A stretch of DNA of 64,000 bases from UBA2357 sp041916775 (GTDB lineage: Bacteria; Pseudomonadota; Gammaproteobacteria; Burkholderiales; Rhodocyclaceae). The stretch is from NCBI GenBank assembly GCA_041916775.1, contig JAYRYZ010000019.1, forward strand, positions 42,216 to 106,215, read 5' to 3'. The notes under the pieces are model-generated. The model was not told where the DNA came from, searched no databases, and saw only the letters and a list, made by a program, of their open reading frames with translations. The stretch's first letter is position 1. Each line of letters starts with the position of its first letter. Below are positions 34,919 to 43,371 of this stretch, piece by piece. Position numbers and translations under genes: made by a program.

Positions 34919-35691
34919 GCGGCGCGGTGTCGATGCTGCGCCCCGCGGCGAGCAACCCGGCCACCCGGCCGACGCTCACCGACGCGCTGATCGCGAGTGT
35001 GAACGCCAAGGCCGCGGCAGCACAGGCCTTCCTCGCCGAGGCCGCGCGCGAGTTCGGCGGCGCAGACGCGCTCACCTTCGCCAACAGCTTCGGCGCCGAG
35101 GACATGGTGCTCACCCACCTGATCCTTGCGAACCAGTTGCCCATCGAGATCTTCTCGCTCGACACCGGCCGCCTGCCGGCCGAGACCTATACACTGATCG
35201 GCGAGGTCGAACAGCGCTACGCCACCCGCCTGAAGATCTTTTTCCCCGATGCCACGGAAGTGGAAAGCTACGTGCGTGGCCAGGGCATCAACGCCTTCTA
35301 CGACTCGGTGGAGCTACGCAAGGCGTGCTGCCAGATCCGCAAGATGGCACCGTTGAAGCGCGCGCTTTCCGGCAAGAAGGCCTGGATCACCGGGCTGCGC
35401 GCCGCCCAGTCGGTGACGCGCGCCGGGCTGCCGCTGCGCGAGTTCGATGCCGGCAACGGCGTCGAGAAGCTCAACCCGCTGTCGGACTGGAGCGAGACGG
35501 AAGTGTGGGCCTTCATCCGCCTGCACGACGTGCCCTACAACGCGCTGCACGACCAGTTCTATCCGAGCATCGGCTGCGCACCCTGCACCCGCGCGATCGC
35601 GCTGGGCGAGGATGTGCGCGCCGGCCGCTGGTGGTGGGAGGACCCCACCTCCAAGGAATGCGGGCTCCATGTGAAGAAGGCGCCGGCATGA
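34915..35691 (+). CDS. cysH: Adenylylsulfate (APS) reductase, assimilatory
   Basis: 258 residues. Reduces APS to sulfite with thioredoxin. The two Cys pairs that bind a 4Fe-4S cluster in APS reductases are present (ACCQIRKM near residue 140 and GCAPCTRA near 223), together with the C-terminal ECGLH catalytic Cys. PAPS reductases lack the cluster pairs. This fits the absence of an APS kinase (cysC) in the window. The start at 34915 overlaps the DUF934 stop by 4 nt. Confidence 0.93.
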   Translation: MSGAVSMLRPAASNPATRPTLTDALIASVNAKAAAAQAFLAEAAREFGGADALTFANSFGAEDMVLTHLILANQLPIEIFSLDTGRLPAETYTLIGEVEQRYATRLKIFFPDATEVESYVRGQGINAFYDSVELRKACCQIRKMAPLKRALSGKKAWITGLRAAQSVTRAGLPLREFDAGNGVEKLNPLSDWSETEVWAFIRLHDVPYNALHDQFYPSIGCAPCTRAIALGEDVRAGRWWWEDPTSKECGLHVKKAPA

Positions 35692-35825
35692 GCCGCCCCG
35701 GCCCGCGCGCGCTAGAATCGCGCCCGACTTTCTCCACGCCACTGCGCAACCTGCGTGCGATCGCCGCCGGTCTACGCGCCGCAGTGCGTGCGTTTCGACG
35801 CCCTTACTCCAACGGACTCTAGAGC

Positions 35826-36761
35826 ATGTCCACGCTGACCAGACAGACCCTCTCCCACCTCGACTGGCTCGAGGCCGAAGCCATCCACATCATGCGCGAG
35901 GTCGCAGGCCAATGCGCGAACCCGGTGCTGCTGTTCTCCGGCGGCAAGGATTCGATCTGCATGCTGCGCCTCGCCGAAAAGGCGTTCCGCCCGGGACGCT
36001 TCCCGTTCCCGCTGATGCACATCGACACCGGCCACAACTATCGCGAGGTGGTCGAGTTCCGTGACAAGCGCGCCGCCGAACTCGGCGAGCGCCTGATCGT
36101 GCGTTCGGTCGAAGACTCGATGAAGCGCGGTACCGTCGTCCTCAAGCATGAGGGCGAATCGCGCAACAAGCACCAGTCGGTGACGCTGCTGGAAGCGATC
36201 GAGGAGTTCGGCTTCGATGCGTGCATCGGCGGCGCCCGCCGTGACGAGGAGAAGGCGCGGGCCAAGGAGCGCATCATGAGCTTCCGCGACGAGTTCGGCC
36301 AATGGGATCCGAAGAACCAGCGCCCGGAGTTGTGGAACCTCTACAACGCACGCAGCCACAAGGGCGAGAACATCCGCGCCTTCCCGATCTCGAACTGGAC
36401 CGAGATGGACGTGTGGCAGTACATCGAGCGCGAAGGCCTCGAGCTGCCGTCGATCTATTTCGCCCATACCCGCCCGGTCGTCATCCGCCAGGGCGCGATC
36501 GTGCCGGTGAACGTGCCGCTGGTGTCCGGCGAGCTCACCAACCTGCCGAAGGCCGGCGAAGAGATCATCGAGAAGCGGGTGCGCTTCCGCACCGTGGGCG
36601 ACATCTCCTGCACCGCGCCGGTGGAGTCCGATGCCGACACGGTGGACAAGATCGTCGTCGAAACCGCCACCACCACCATCACCGAACGCGGCGCCACCCG
36701 CCTGGACGACCAGACCAGCGAGGCGTCGATGGAACAACGCAAGAAGGAAGGCTACTTCTGA
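35826..36761 (+). CDS. cysD: Sulfate adenylyltransferase subunit 2
   Basis: 311 residues, the usual length. Catalytic subunit that makes APS from sulfate and ATP; partner of CysN. PP-loop motif LLFSGGKDSICML near residue 38; other family segments are HIDTGHNYREVVEFRD, GGARRDEEKARAKER and the C-terminal QMRKKEGYF-like end (MEQRKKEGYF). Its stop overlaps the cysN start by 1 nt (TGATG). Confidence 0.96.
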   Translation: MSTLTRQTLSHLDWLEAEAIHIMREVAGQCANPVLLFSGGKDSICMLRLAEKAFRPGRFPFPLMHIDTGHNYREVVEFRDKRAAELGERLIVRSVEDSMKRGTVVLKHEGESRNKHQSVTLLEAIEEFGFDACIGGARRDEEKARAKERIMSFRDEFGQWDPKNQRPELWNLYNARSHKGENIRAFPISNWTEMDVWQYIEREGLELPSIYFAHTRPVVIRQGAIVPVNVPLVSGELTNLPKAGEEIIEKRVRFRTVGDISCTAPVESDADTVDKIVVETATTTITERGATRLDDQTSEASMEQRKKEGYF

Positions 36762-38041
36762 TGTCCGCGCCCGAAAAACTCCCCGAGGTCGACAACGGCC
36801 TGTTGCGCTTCCTCACCTGCGGCAGCGTCGATGACGGCAAGAGCACGCTCATCGGCCGTCTGCTGTTCGATACCAAGACCATCCTCGCCGACACGCTCAA
36901 CGCGATCGAGAAGACCTCGGCCAAGCGCGGCATGAGCGCGGTGGATCTGTCGCTGCTCACCGACGGCCTGCAGGCCGAACGCGAGCAAGGCATCACCATC
37001 GACGTGGCCTATCGCTACTTCTCGACCGGCACGCGCAAGTACATCATCGCCGATGCGCCGGGCCACGAGCAGTACACCCGCAACATGGTCACCGCCGCCT
37101 CCACCGCGAACCTCGCGATCATCCTCATCGATGCGCGCAAGGGCGTGCTCACCCAGACGCGCCGTCACTCCTACCTGGCGAGCCTGGTGAACATTCCGCA
37201 TCTTGTGGTGGCGGTGAACAAGATGGATCTGGTCGATTACGACCAGGCGGTGTTCGACAAGATCAAGGCCGATTACCTCGCCTTTGCCGCCCAGCTCGGC
37301 ATCGAGGACGTGCGCTTCATCCCGCTGTCGGCGCTCAATGGCGACATGGTCGTGGACCGCGGCGAGCGCCTCGGCTGGTACGACGGCCCCACCCTGCTCG
37401 AGATTCTCGAAGCCGCGCCGGCAGCGCATACCGAGCAGGCGGAGGACTTCCGCTTTCCGGTGCAGTTCGTGTGCCGCCCGCAGGATTCGGCGAACCCCGA
37501 GTTGCACGACTACCGCGGCTTCATGGGCCGGGTCGAGTCGGGCGAGATCGCGGTCGGCGACGCGGTGACGGTGTTGCCCTCGGGCGCCACCAGCCGCGTG
37601 AAGGCGATCGAGATCGGCGGCGCGCCGCTTCCACGCGCGATCCACGAGCAGTCGGTGACGCTGCTGCTGGAAGACGAGATCGACATCTCCCGCGGCGACC
37701 TGATCGTGAAATCCGCCGAAGCCCCGGAGCCGGTGAAGCAGGTCGAGGCGATGGTGTGCTGGCTGTCGGAGACGCCGCTGTCCACCGCGCGCACCTACCT
37801 CGTGCGCCACACCACCCGCGAGGTCAAGGCCAAGGTCGCGAGCATCGCCTACCGCCTCGACGTGAACACCCTCGAGCAGGAGTCGGCGAGCGGCCTCGCG
37901 ATGAACGACATCGCCCGCGTGACCTTGAAGCTTGCCCAGCCCATCGTCGCCGACCGCTACGCCGACAACCGCGCCACCGGCGCCTTCATCATCATCGACG
38001 AGAGCACCAACAACACAGTCGGCGCAGGGATGATCGGCTGA
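36761..38041 (+). CDS. cysN: Sulfate adenylyltransferase subunit 1 (GTPase)
   Basis: 426 residues. GTPase whose hydrolysis drives APS formation by CysD. EF-Tu-like motifs: GSVDDGKST (P-loop, about 22-30), DAPGHEQYTRNM (G3), NKMDLVDY (G4), followed by two beta-barrel domains. There is no fused APS kinase domain at the C-terminus, consistent with the APS-reductase type of CysH. Last gene of the cys operon, followed by a terminator. Confidence 0.96.
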   Translation: MSAPEKLPEVDNGLLRFLTCGSVDDGKSTLIGRLLFDTKTILADTLNAIEKTSAKRGMSAVDLSLLTDGLQAEREQGITIDVAYRYFSTGTRKYIIADAPGHEQYTRNMVTAASTANLAIILIDARKGVLTQTRRHSYLASLVNIPHLVVAVNKMDLVDYDQAVFDKIKADYLAFAAQLGIEDVRFIPLSALNGDMVVDRGERLGWYDGPTLLEILEAAPAAHTEQAEDFRFPVQFVCRPQDSANPELHDYRGFMGRVESGEIAVGDAVTVLPSGATSRVKAIEIGGAPLPRAIHEQSVTLLLEDEIDISRGDLIVKSAEAPEPVKQVEAMVCWLSETPLSTARTYLVRHTTREVKAKVASIAYRLDVNTLEQESASGLAMNDIARVTLKLAQPIVADRYADNRATGAFIIIDESTNNTVGAGMIG

Positions 38042-38076
38042 TCCTCGCCCGCGGCAGCGCGAATGCGGCTGATGTT

Positions 38077-38105
38077 GAGGGGGCGCAAGGCCCCCTCTTG
38101 CATTT
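38077..38105 (+). terminator. Rho-independent terminator of the cys operon
   Basis: GAGGGGGC, 5-nt loop, GCCCCCTC, then TTGCATTT: an 8-bp GC-rich stem 36 nt after the cysN stop. The remaining roughly 180 bp before the next gene show no clear feature. Confidence 0.7.
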
Positions 38106-38288
38106 CATGCTAAAACCACCGCCGAACCCCTGCGCAACTCGCAAATTCAGCGGCAGATGCAACGCGCACGTGCCCCTGCGGGTGCGCGCTGGGGTATGCT
38201 TCGCTTCGCGAGGAGTGGCCCGGAATCCATTCAGGGCTGCGCGCTCCGAGGAGCGTGAGACCAAGAACCTACAAGAGCAAATCAGACC

Positions 38289-39542
38289 ATGAAGTGTGTA
38301 GACGATTTTCGTCTCAAGCTGGGCAAGCGCGAGTTCGTTCCCATCATGATCGGCGGCATGGGCGTGGACATCTCCACCTCCGACCTGTCGCTGGTCGCTG
38401 CAAGGCTGGGCGGCATCGGCCACATCTCCGACGCGATGGTGCCGACCGTCAGCGATCGCCGCTACGACACCAAGTACGTGCGCAACAAGCTCAAGCTGTA
38501 CAAGTACAACGTCGCCAACGCCGACAAGTCGGACGTGCAGTTCGACCTCGCGCTGCTTGCCGAGGCCACCGAGACCCATGTGCGCCGCACCATGGAGCGC
38601 AAGCAGGGCGACGGGCTGATCTTCATCAACTGCATGGAAAAGTTGACGATGAACGGCCCCAAGGACACCCTGCGCGTGCGCCTGCGCTCGGCGATGGACG
38701 CCGGCATCGACGGCATCACCCTCGCAGCCGGGCTGCATCTGGGGTCTTTCGCGCTGATCGAGGACCACCCGCGCTTTCGCGATGTGAAGCTCGGCATCAT
38801 CGTCTCGTCGCTGCGCGCGCTGCAGCTTTTCCTGAAGAAGAGCGCACGTACCGGCCGGCTGCCCGACTATGTGGTGGTCGAAGGCCCGCTCGCCGGCGGC
38901 CACCTCGGCTTCGGCATGGACTGGGCGCAATACGACCTCGCCACCATCGTCGCCGAGATCGCCGCCTGGCTCGCGGCCGAGCAGCTCGACATTCCGCTCA
39001 TCCCGGCCGGCGGCATCTTCACCGGCAGCGACGCGGTCGCCTTCCTGGAGAAGGGTGCTGCGGCGGTACAGGTCGCCACCCGATTCACCGTGACCCACGA
39101 GTGCGGCCTGCCGCCCGATGTGCAGCAGCACTACTTCAAGGCCTCGGAGGATCAGATCGAGGTCAACACGATCTCGCCCACCGGTTACCCGATGCGCATG
39201 CTCACCTCCAGCCCGGCAATCGGGTCGGGCATCCGCCCCAACTGCGAGGCCTATGGCTACCTGCTGGATGCGAGCGGCAGCTGCGCCTACGTCACCGCCT
39301 GGAACCGCGAGCTGGCGCTGCACCCGGACGAGAAGCGCCTGAAGGTGATGGACAAGACCTGTCTATGCACCCACATGCGCAACTTCGACTGCTGGACCTG
39401 CGGCCACTATACCTACCGCCTGAAGGACACCTCGACCCGCGATGCCGACGGCAACTACCAGATCCTCAGCGCCGAGCACGTGTTCAACGATTACCTCTTC
39501 AGCAAGGAAGGTCGTATCGCCCTGCCGAGCACTGCGGCCTGA
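38289..39542 (+). CDS. Nitronate monooxygenase-like flavoprotein with Cys-rich C-terminus
   Basis: 417 residues. TIM-barrel FMN enzyme of the 2-nitropropane dioxygenase/nitronate monooxygenase family. The AGGHLG motif with the catalytic-type His205 and the phosphate-binding segment IPAGGIFTGSDAVAFLEKGAAAVQ (split around 238-261) are present. It is longer than class I enzymes (about 330-350 aa): the C-terminal extension carries Cys358, Cys360, Cys368 and Cys371 (CLC-x7-C-x2-C), possibly a metal or Fe-S site. Oxidation of nitronates is the family role; the real substrate is unknown. Confidence 0.82.
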   Translation: MKCVDDFRLKLGKREFVPIMIGGMGVDISTSDLSLVAARLGGIGHISDAMVPTVSDRRYDTKYVRNKLKLYKYNVANADKSDVQFDLALLAEATETHVRRTMERKQGDGLIFINCMEKLTMNGPKDTLRVRLRSAMDAGIDGITLAAGLHLGSFALIEDHPRFRDVKLGIIVSSLRALQLFLKKSARTGRLPDYVVVEGPLAGGHLGFGMDWAQYDLATIVAEIAAWLAAEQLDIPLIPAGGIFTGSDAVAFLEKGAAAVQVATRFTVTHECGLPPDVQQHYFKASEDQIEVNTISPTGYPMRMLTSSPAIGSGIRPNCEAYGYLLDASGSCAYVTAWNRELALHPDEKRLKVMDKTCLCTHMRNFDCWTCGHYTYRLKDTSTRDADGNYQILSAEHVFNDYLFSKEGRIALPSTAA

Positions 39543-39578
39543 AGCCTGCGATCCCTGATACGGGCGGCGCCTGCCCGC

Positions 39579-40337
39579 TCACGGGGTGTCATACCCGGCG
39601 ATCGCAGCGCTCACCGGGCGCGCGCCGCGCCGCGGCTTCGTCACCACCATGGACCGCGTGACGTCACCCGGATCGGACGCCTCGGCGTTCTGCGGGGCTG
39701 CGGACGGCAACGCGAGTTCGCGCGGATCGGCAGCGATGATGCAATAGCCCGTTCGGATCGCGGCCTCGACCCGCAGGCGTGCATTATTCACGAGCGCATT
39801 GGCCGTATCGCCATCGCGCGGGGTGACGGCGATACCGACGTGCGCCGGAAGCGCATGCGCTTTCCTGTACGAAGACTCCGGGCCCGAAGGTTCATCCAGC
39901 GCTTCGAGTGCTCGCCACGCCGTATCGATCAGCCTCTCGTCGGAACCCGGCCAACGAACGATCATCGCAGCTTCGCGCTCACCGAGGCAGACAACCCGAA
40001 CGAAGGGGCGATCGGCTCGCCCGAAGGCACGCTGCCCGATCTCCTGCAACCGCGCCTGAGCGGATCGCGGCAGCGCCGCCTGACCCTGCGTACGAATCAG
40101 AATCAGCGCGACCGGGTGCTGGCCATCGAGCGCCTCCAGGATCGCGACATCGAGTTGCCAGCCCCATCCGGAGGGGTGCGCAGAATCGCGCGCCGAAATG
40201 CTCGCCTGCCCCTGCGAAGGCAACCGCGCCCGCTCCGGTCGCAGCCACACCGGAACGCCCAAGGCGATGCCGGCGGCAAGCGTCAACATCGGCAACAGTA
40301 GCGACAACAACTGCATCGTGTTCATGCTCATCCCCAT
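39579..40337 (-). CDS. Membrane-anchored protein with degenerate GGDEF-like domain
   Basis: About 252 residues. One N-terminal membrane span (about 9-29, LLSLLLPMLTLAAGIALGVPVW), then a soluble domain (about 60-205) whose pattern resembles GGDEF: a strand VALILIRTQGQ, a helix with LPRSAQARLQEIGQ, then VRVVCLGEREAAMIV in place of the RlGGDEF motif, and HVGIAVTPRDGDTANALVNNARLRVEAA at the usual SxGia...A site. The cyclase signature is lost, so it should be inactive, perhaps a structural or c-di-GMP/GTP sensing relic. The start is uncertain (ATGs at 40337, 40331 and 40325; GGGG lies 6 nt before 40325). Confidence 0.6.
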   Translation of the reverse strand: MGMSMNTMQLLSLLLPMLTLAAGIALGVPVWLRPERARLPSQGQASISARDSAHPSGWGWQLDVAILEALDGQHPVALILIRTQGQAALPRSAQARLQEIGQRAFGRADRPFVRVVCLGEREAAMIVRWPGSDERLIDTAWRALEALDEPSGPESSYRKAHALPAHVGIAVTPRDGDTANALVNNARLRVEAAIRTGYCIIAADPRELALPSAAPQNAEASDPGDVTRSMVVTKPRRGARPVSAAIAGYDTP

Positions 40338-40470
40338 GATCGTCGGCGGTTCGCATCCATGTGGGATTTATACACCGACTGCCCACGATGCCGCGATATG
40401 ACTGAAAGGGGGAAGGCAAGCGACCTTGGTCATGCTGCCGGGATGAGCAGCAGGGTCGTCACCACGACAG

Positions 40471-41346
40471 TCAGGGCAACGCGATCGCCAGCGCCACCGA
40501 AAGAAAGAGCAGCGCCGAGATGTTGCCGATCAGCACCATCGACGCCACCAGAGCGGGCTCCTGGTTGTAGCGCTCGGCGAAGATGAAGTTCAGAACCGCC
40601 GGCGGCAAGGCGCCGAACACCAGCAGCAGTGCGCGCTCCTGCGGTGGCAGGTCGATGAACTGCATGACCGCGTACGCCAGGGCCATACCGACGAGCGGTC
40701 GCGCGGCGGAGGCAAAGAGCCCGATCCCGATGGAGGTGATTCGCGACTCGGTAAGACGCACGCCCAGCGCGAACAGCATCAGCGGAATCGAGATGTCGCC
40801 CAGCATCTTGATCGCCAACATCAGCGGCGGCCAGATCTCGACGCCGGCAATGCCCACCGCGAGGCCGGCGAAGGTCGCGATCACCGAAGGCACCTTCCAG
40901 ACGGTCCACACCTTGATGCGATGATCCAACAGCCACGCGCCGTAGGTAAAGTGGAGCAGGTTCGACACCATGAACATCACTACCGCCGGCGCCAGCGCCG
41001 CGTCGCCGAAGGCAAGCACTGCCAGCGGCAGGCCGAGGTTGCCGCAGTTGTTGAACATCATCGGCGGCACGAAGGTCTTGGACTGCAAGCCCGCCATCTT
41101 CGCCAGCGCCCAGCCTGCGAGCCCCGACCCGATCACGATCACCAGCGTTGCCAGCGTGAGCGGCATGTACTCCGAGATGTGGAATTCCTTGTTGGCCAGC
41201 GCGGCGAAAACCAGCGCGGGCACAAACACGTCCATCGTCAGCTTGTTGGCATGGGAAAGGTCCGGCTTGGTACGTCGGCCGACGAAATACCCCACCGCGG
41301 TGATCGCGAACAAGGGGAACAGGATGGAGATGATGCGTATCAACAT
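40471..41346 (-). CDS. AEC (auxin efflux carrier) family transporter
   Basis: 291 residues with about ten hydrophobic helices. Matches the AEC/bile-arsenite-riboflavin fold: NPPMMFNNCGNLGLPL-like crossover segment (PPMMFNNCGNLGLP, about 92-105) and a second crossover in PPAVLNFIFAERYNQ. The family exports or imports organic acids such as malate or malonate; the substrate is not predictable here. Isolated single gene, downstream of hslU on the same strand with a 105-nt gap. Confidence 0.87.
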   Translation of the reverse strand: MLIRIISILFPLFAITAVGYFVGRRTKPDLSHANKLTMDVFVPALVFAALANKEFHISEYMPLTLATLVIVIGSGLAGWALAKMAGLQSKTFVPPMMFNNCGNLGLPLAVLAFGDAALAPAVVMFMVSNLLHFTYGAWLLDHRIKVWTVWKVPSVIATFAGLAVGIAGVEIWPPLMLAIKMLGDISIPLMLFALGVRLTESRITSIGIGLFASAARPLVGMALAYAVMQFIDLPPQERALLLVFGALPPAVLNFIFAERYNQEPALVASMVLIGNISALLFLSVALAIALP

Positions 41347-41451
41347 GAAGGGGCGCCGCCTGGCCGTACGGAGGGAGGTGCAGGTTCGAGGTTCGCACCG
41401 GAGTGCGGGAGGGGGGCGCCCGGGAGATGCAACCCCCGGGCGTAACGACCG

Positions 41452-42783
41452 CTAGAGCACGTAGCGGGCGAGATCCTCGCGCTGCGACAGGGTCTCGAGG
41501 CGGGCATCGACATAGACGGCATCGATCACCACCCTGTCCAGCCCCGCCTTGCCAGCCTCGAAGGAGACCTCCTCGAGGAGCTTCTCCATCACAGTATAGA
41601 GTCTGCGCGCGCCGATGTTCTCGGTCTTCTCGTTGACATGGAAGGCGATCTCGGCGAGACGGCGGATGCCATCTTCCTCGAATACGAGCGCGACCTCGTC
41701 GGTGGCGAGCAGCGCCTGATACTGGCGTGTGAGGCACGCATCGGTGGCGGTGAGGATGCGGGCGAAGTCCTCGACCGAGAGATTCTCCAGTTCCACACGG
41801 ATCGGGAAGCGGCCCTGCAACTCCGGAATGAGGTCGCTGGGTTTGGAGAGGTGAAAGGCACCGCTGGCGATGAAAAGTACGTGATCGGTCTTGATCATGC
41901 CGTACTTGGTCGAGATCGTCGTGCCCTCGACGAGCGGCAGCAGGTCGCGCTGCACCCCCTGGCGGGAGACGTCAGCGCCGTGCACATCCGAACGCGCGGC
42001 GATCTTGTCGATCTCGTCGAGGAACACGATGCCGTTCTGCTCCACCGCACGCACCGCCTCGGCCTTCACCTCCTCGTCGTTGATGAGGCGCACGGCCTCC
42101 TCGTCGGCGAGGAGCTTCAGCGCCTCGGCGATGCGCAACTTGCGCAGCCTCTTCTTGCCGCCGCCGAGGTTCTGGAACATACCCTGGATCTGCTGGGTCA
42201 GCTCCTCCATACCGGGCGGCGCGAAGATCTCCGCGGTTGTGGAAGGGCCGGCGAGTTCGACTTCGATCTCCTTGTCGTCGAGTTCTCCTTCGCGCAGCTT
42301 CTTACGGAACTTCTGTCGTGTCGTCGAATCTGCGGGCGCCGGTTCGGTGTCGAAACCGACCGGGCGCGCCGGCGGCAGCAACACGTCGAGCACCCGGTCC
42401 TCGGCCGCATCCATCGCACGGTCGCGCACCAGGCGCATCGCGCGCTCGCGCCCGTCCTTGATCGCGATCTCGACCAGATCGCGGATGATGGTGTCCACAT
42501 CGCGGCCGACATAGCCGACCTCGGTGAACTTGGTCGCCTCGATCTTGATGAACGGCGCATTTGCAAGCCGCGCCAGTCGGCGTGCGATCTCGGTCTTGCC
42601 GACGCCGGTCGGGCCGATCATGAGGATATTCTTCGGCGTGATCTCGCTGCGCAACGGCTCATCCACCTGGGCGCGCCGCCAGCGGTTGCGCAGGGCGATC
42701 GCGACCGCCTTCTTGGCGCGGCTCTGGCCGACGATGTGCTTGTCGAGTTCGGAGACGATCTCCGGCGGGGTCATCTGCGTCAT
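41452..42783 (-). CDS. hslU: HslU (ClpY) ATPase of the HslUV protease
   Basis: 443 residues. AAA+ unfoldase that feeds substrates to HslV. Walker A GPTGVGKTE at 57-65; Walker B FLDEIDKIA after residue 250; the GYVGRD pore-loop motif; sensor-2 region GARRLYTVMEKLLEE; and the C-terminal ARYVL end that inserts into HslV (family usually ends in RYIL). Its start overlaps the hslV stop by 4 nt. Confidence 0.97.
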   Translation of the reverse strand: MTQMTPPEIVSELDKHIVGQSRAKKAVAIALRNRWRRAQVDEPLRSEITPKNILMIGPTGVGKTEIARRLARLANAPFIKIEATKFTEVGYVGRDVDTIIRDLVEIAIKDGRERAMRLVRDRAMDAAEDRVLDVLLPPARPVGFDTEPAPADSTTRQKFRKKLREGELDDKEIEVELAGPSTTAEIFAPPGMEELTQQIQGMFQNLGGGKKRLRKLRIAEALKLLADEEAVRLINDEEVKAEAVRAVEQNGIVFLDEIDKIAARSDVHGADVSRQGVQRDLLPLVEGTTISTKYGMIKTDHVLFIASGAFHLSKPSDLIPELQGRFPIRVELENLSVEDFARILTATDACLTRQYQALLATDEVALVFEEDGIRRLAEIAFHVNEKTENIGARRLYTVMEKLLEEVSFEAGKAGLDRVVIDAVYVDARLETLSQREDLARYVL

Positions 42784-43319
42784 CCTTCAAGCACCTCGAT
42801 GACATGGGATTGATTGGTGTAGATGCACAGGTCGCCAGCGATCGCCAGCGACTTGGCCACGATGGCCTCCGGCACGAGGTCGGTGTTTTCCAGCAGTGCG
42901 CGCGCAGCCGATTGAGCATATGCGCCGCCGCTGCCAATCGCGACGATGCCCTGCTCCGGCTCGAGCACGTCGCCATTGCCGGTGATCACCAGCGAATGCT
43001 CGGCATCGGCCACCGCCAGCATCGCCTCGAGTCGGCGCAGCATGCGGTCGGTGCGCCAGTCCTTGGCGAGTTCCACCGCGCTGCGCAGGAGATTGCCCTG
43101 ATGCTTGTCCAGCTTGGCCTCGAAACGCTCGAAGAGCGTGAACGCGTCCGCCGTGCCGCCCGCAAAGCCCGCCAGAATGCGTCCATGGTAGAGCGTACGC
43201 ACCTTGCGCGCGGTGGCCTTGATGACGATGTTGCCGAGAGTGACCTGCCCGTCGCCGCCCAGCGCGACGCGCTTGCCGCGACGCACCGACAGGATGGTGG
43301 TGCCGTGATATTGTTCCAT
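42780..43319 (-). CDS. hslV: HslV (ClpQ) protease subunit
   Basis: 179 residues. Threonine protease of the proteasome-like HslUV complex. The propeptide MEQYHG precedes TTILSVRRG, exposing the N-terminal catalytic Thr (residue 7). GGDGQVTLGN and GSGGAYAQSAARAL are conserved. Coupled to hslU by overlap; HslUV degrades misfolded and some regulatory proteins and is usually heat-shock induced, although no sigma-32 promoter was recognised here. Confidence 0.97.
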   Translation of the reverse strand: MEQYHGTTILSVRRGKRVALGGDGQVTLGNIVIKATARKVRTLYHGRILAGFAGGTADAFTLFERFEAKLDKHQGNLLRSAVELAKDWRTDRMLRRLEAMLAVADAEHSLVITGNGDVLEPEQGIVAIGSGGAYAQSAARALLENTDLVPEAIVAKSLAIAGDLCIYTNQSHVIEVLEG

Positions 43320-43371
43320 CGAATCTTCCAGTCTGAATGAGCCGCTAAGCCGCTGAGCCGCTTTTGCGTGC

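Noticed and set aside
35688..35822. 44-codon open frame (MSRPGPRALES...) overlapping the cysH stop and ending 3 nt before cysD
   Set aside because: Arg-rich, low-complexity translation, no ribosome site beyond the overlap, and a TAGAAT-like box in the middle; more likely an intergenic leader of cysD than a gene.
39561..39577. CGGGC/GCCCG stem between convergent genes
   Set aside because: Only 5 bp with a 7-nt loop and no T-run; expected by chance at this GC content.
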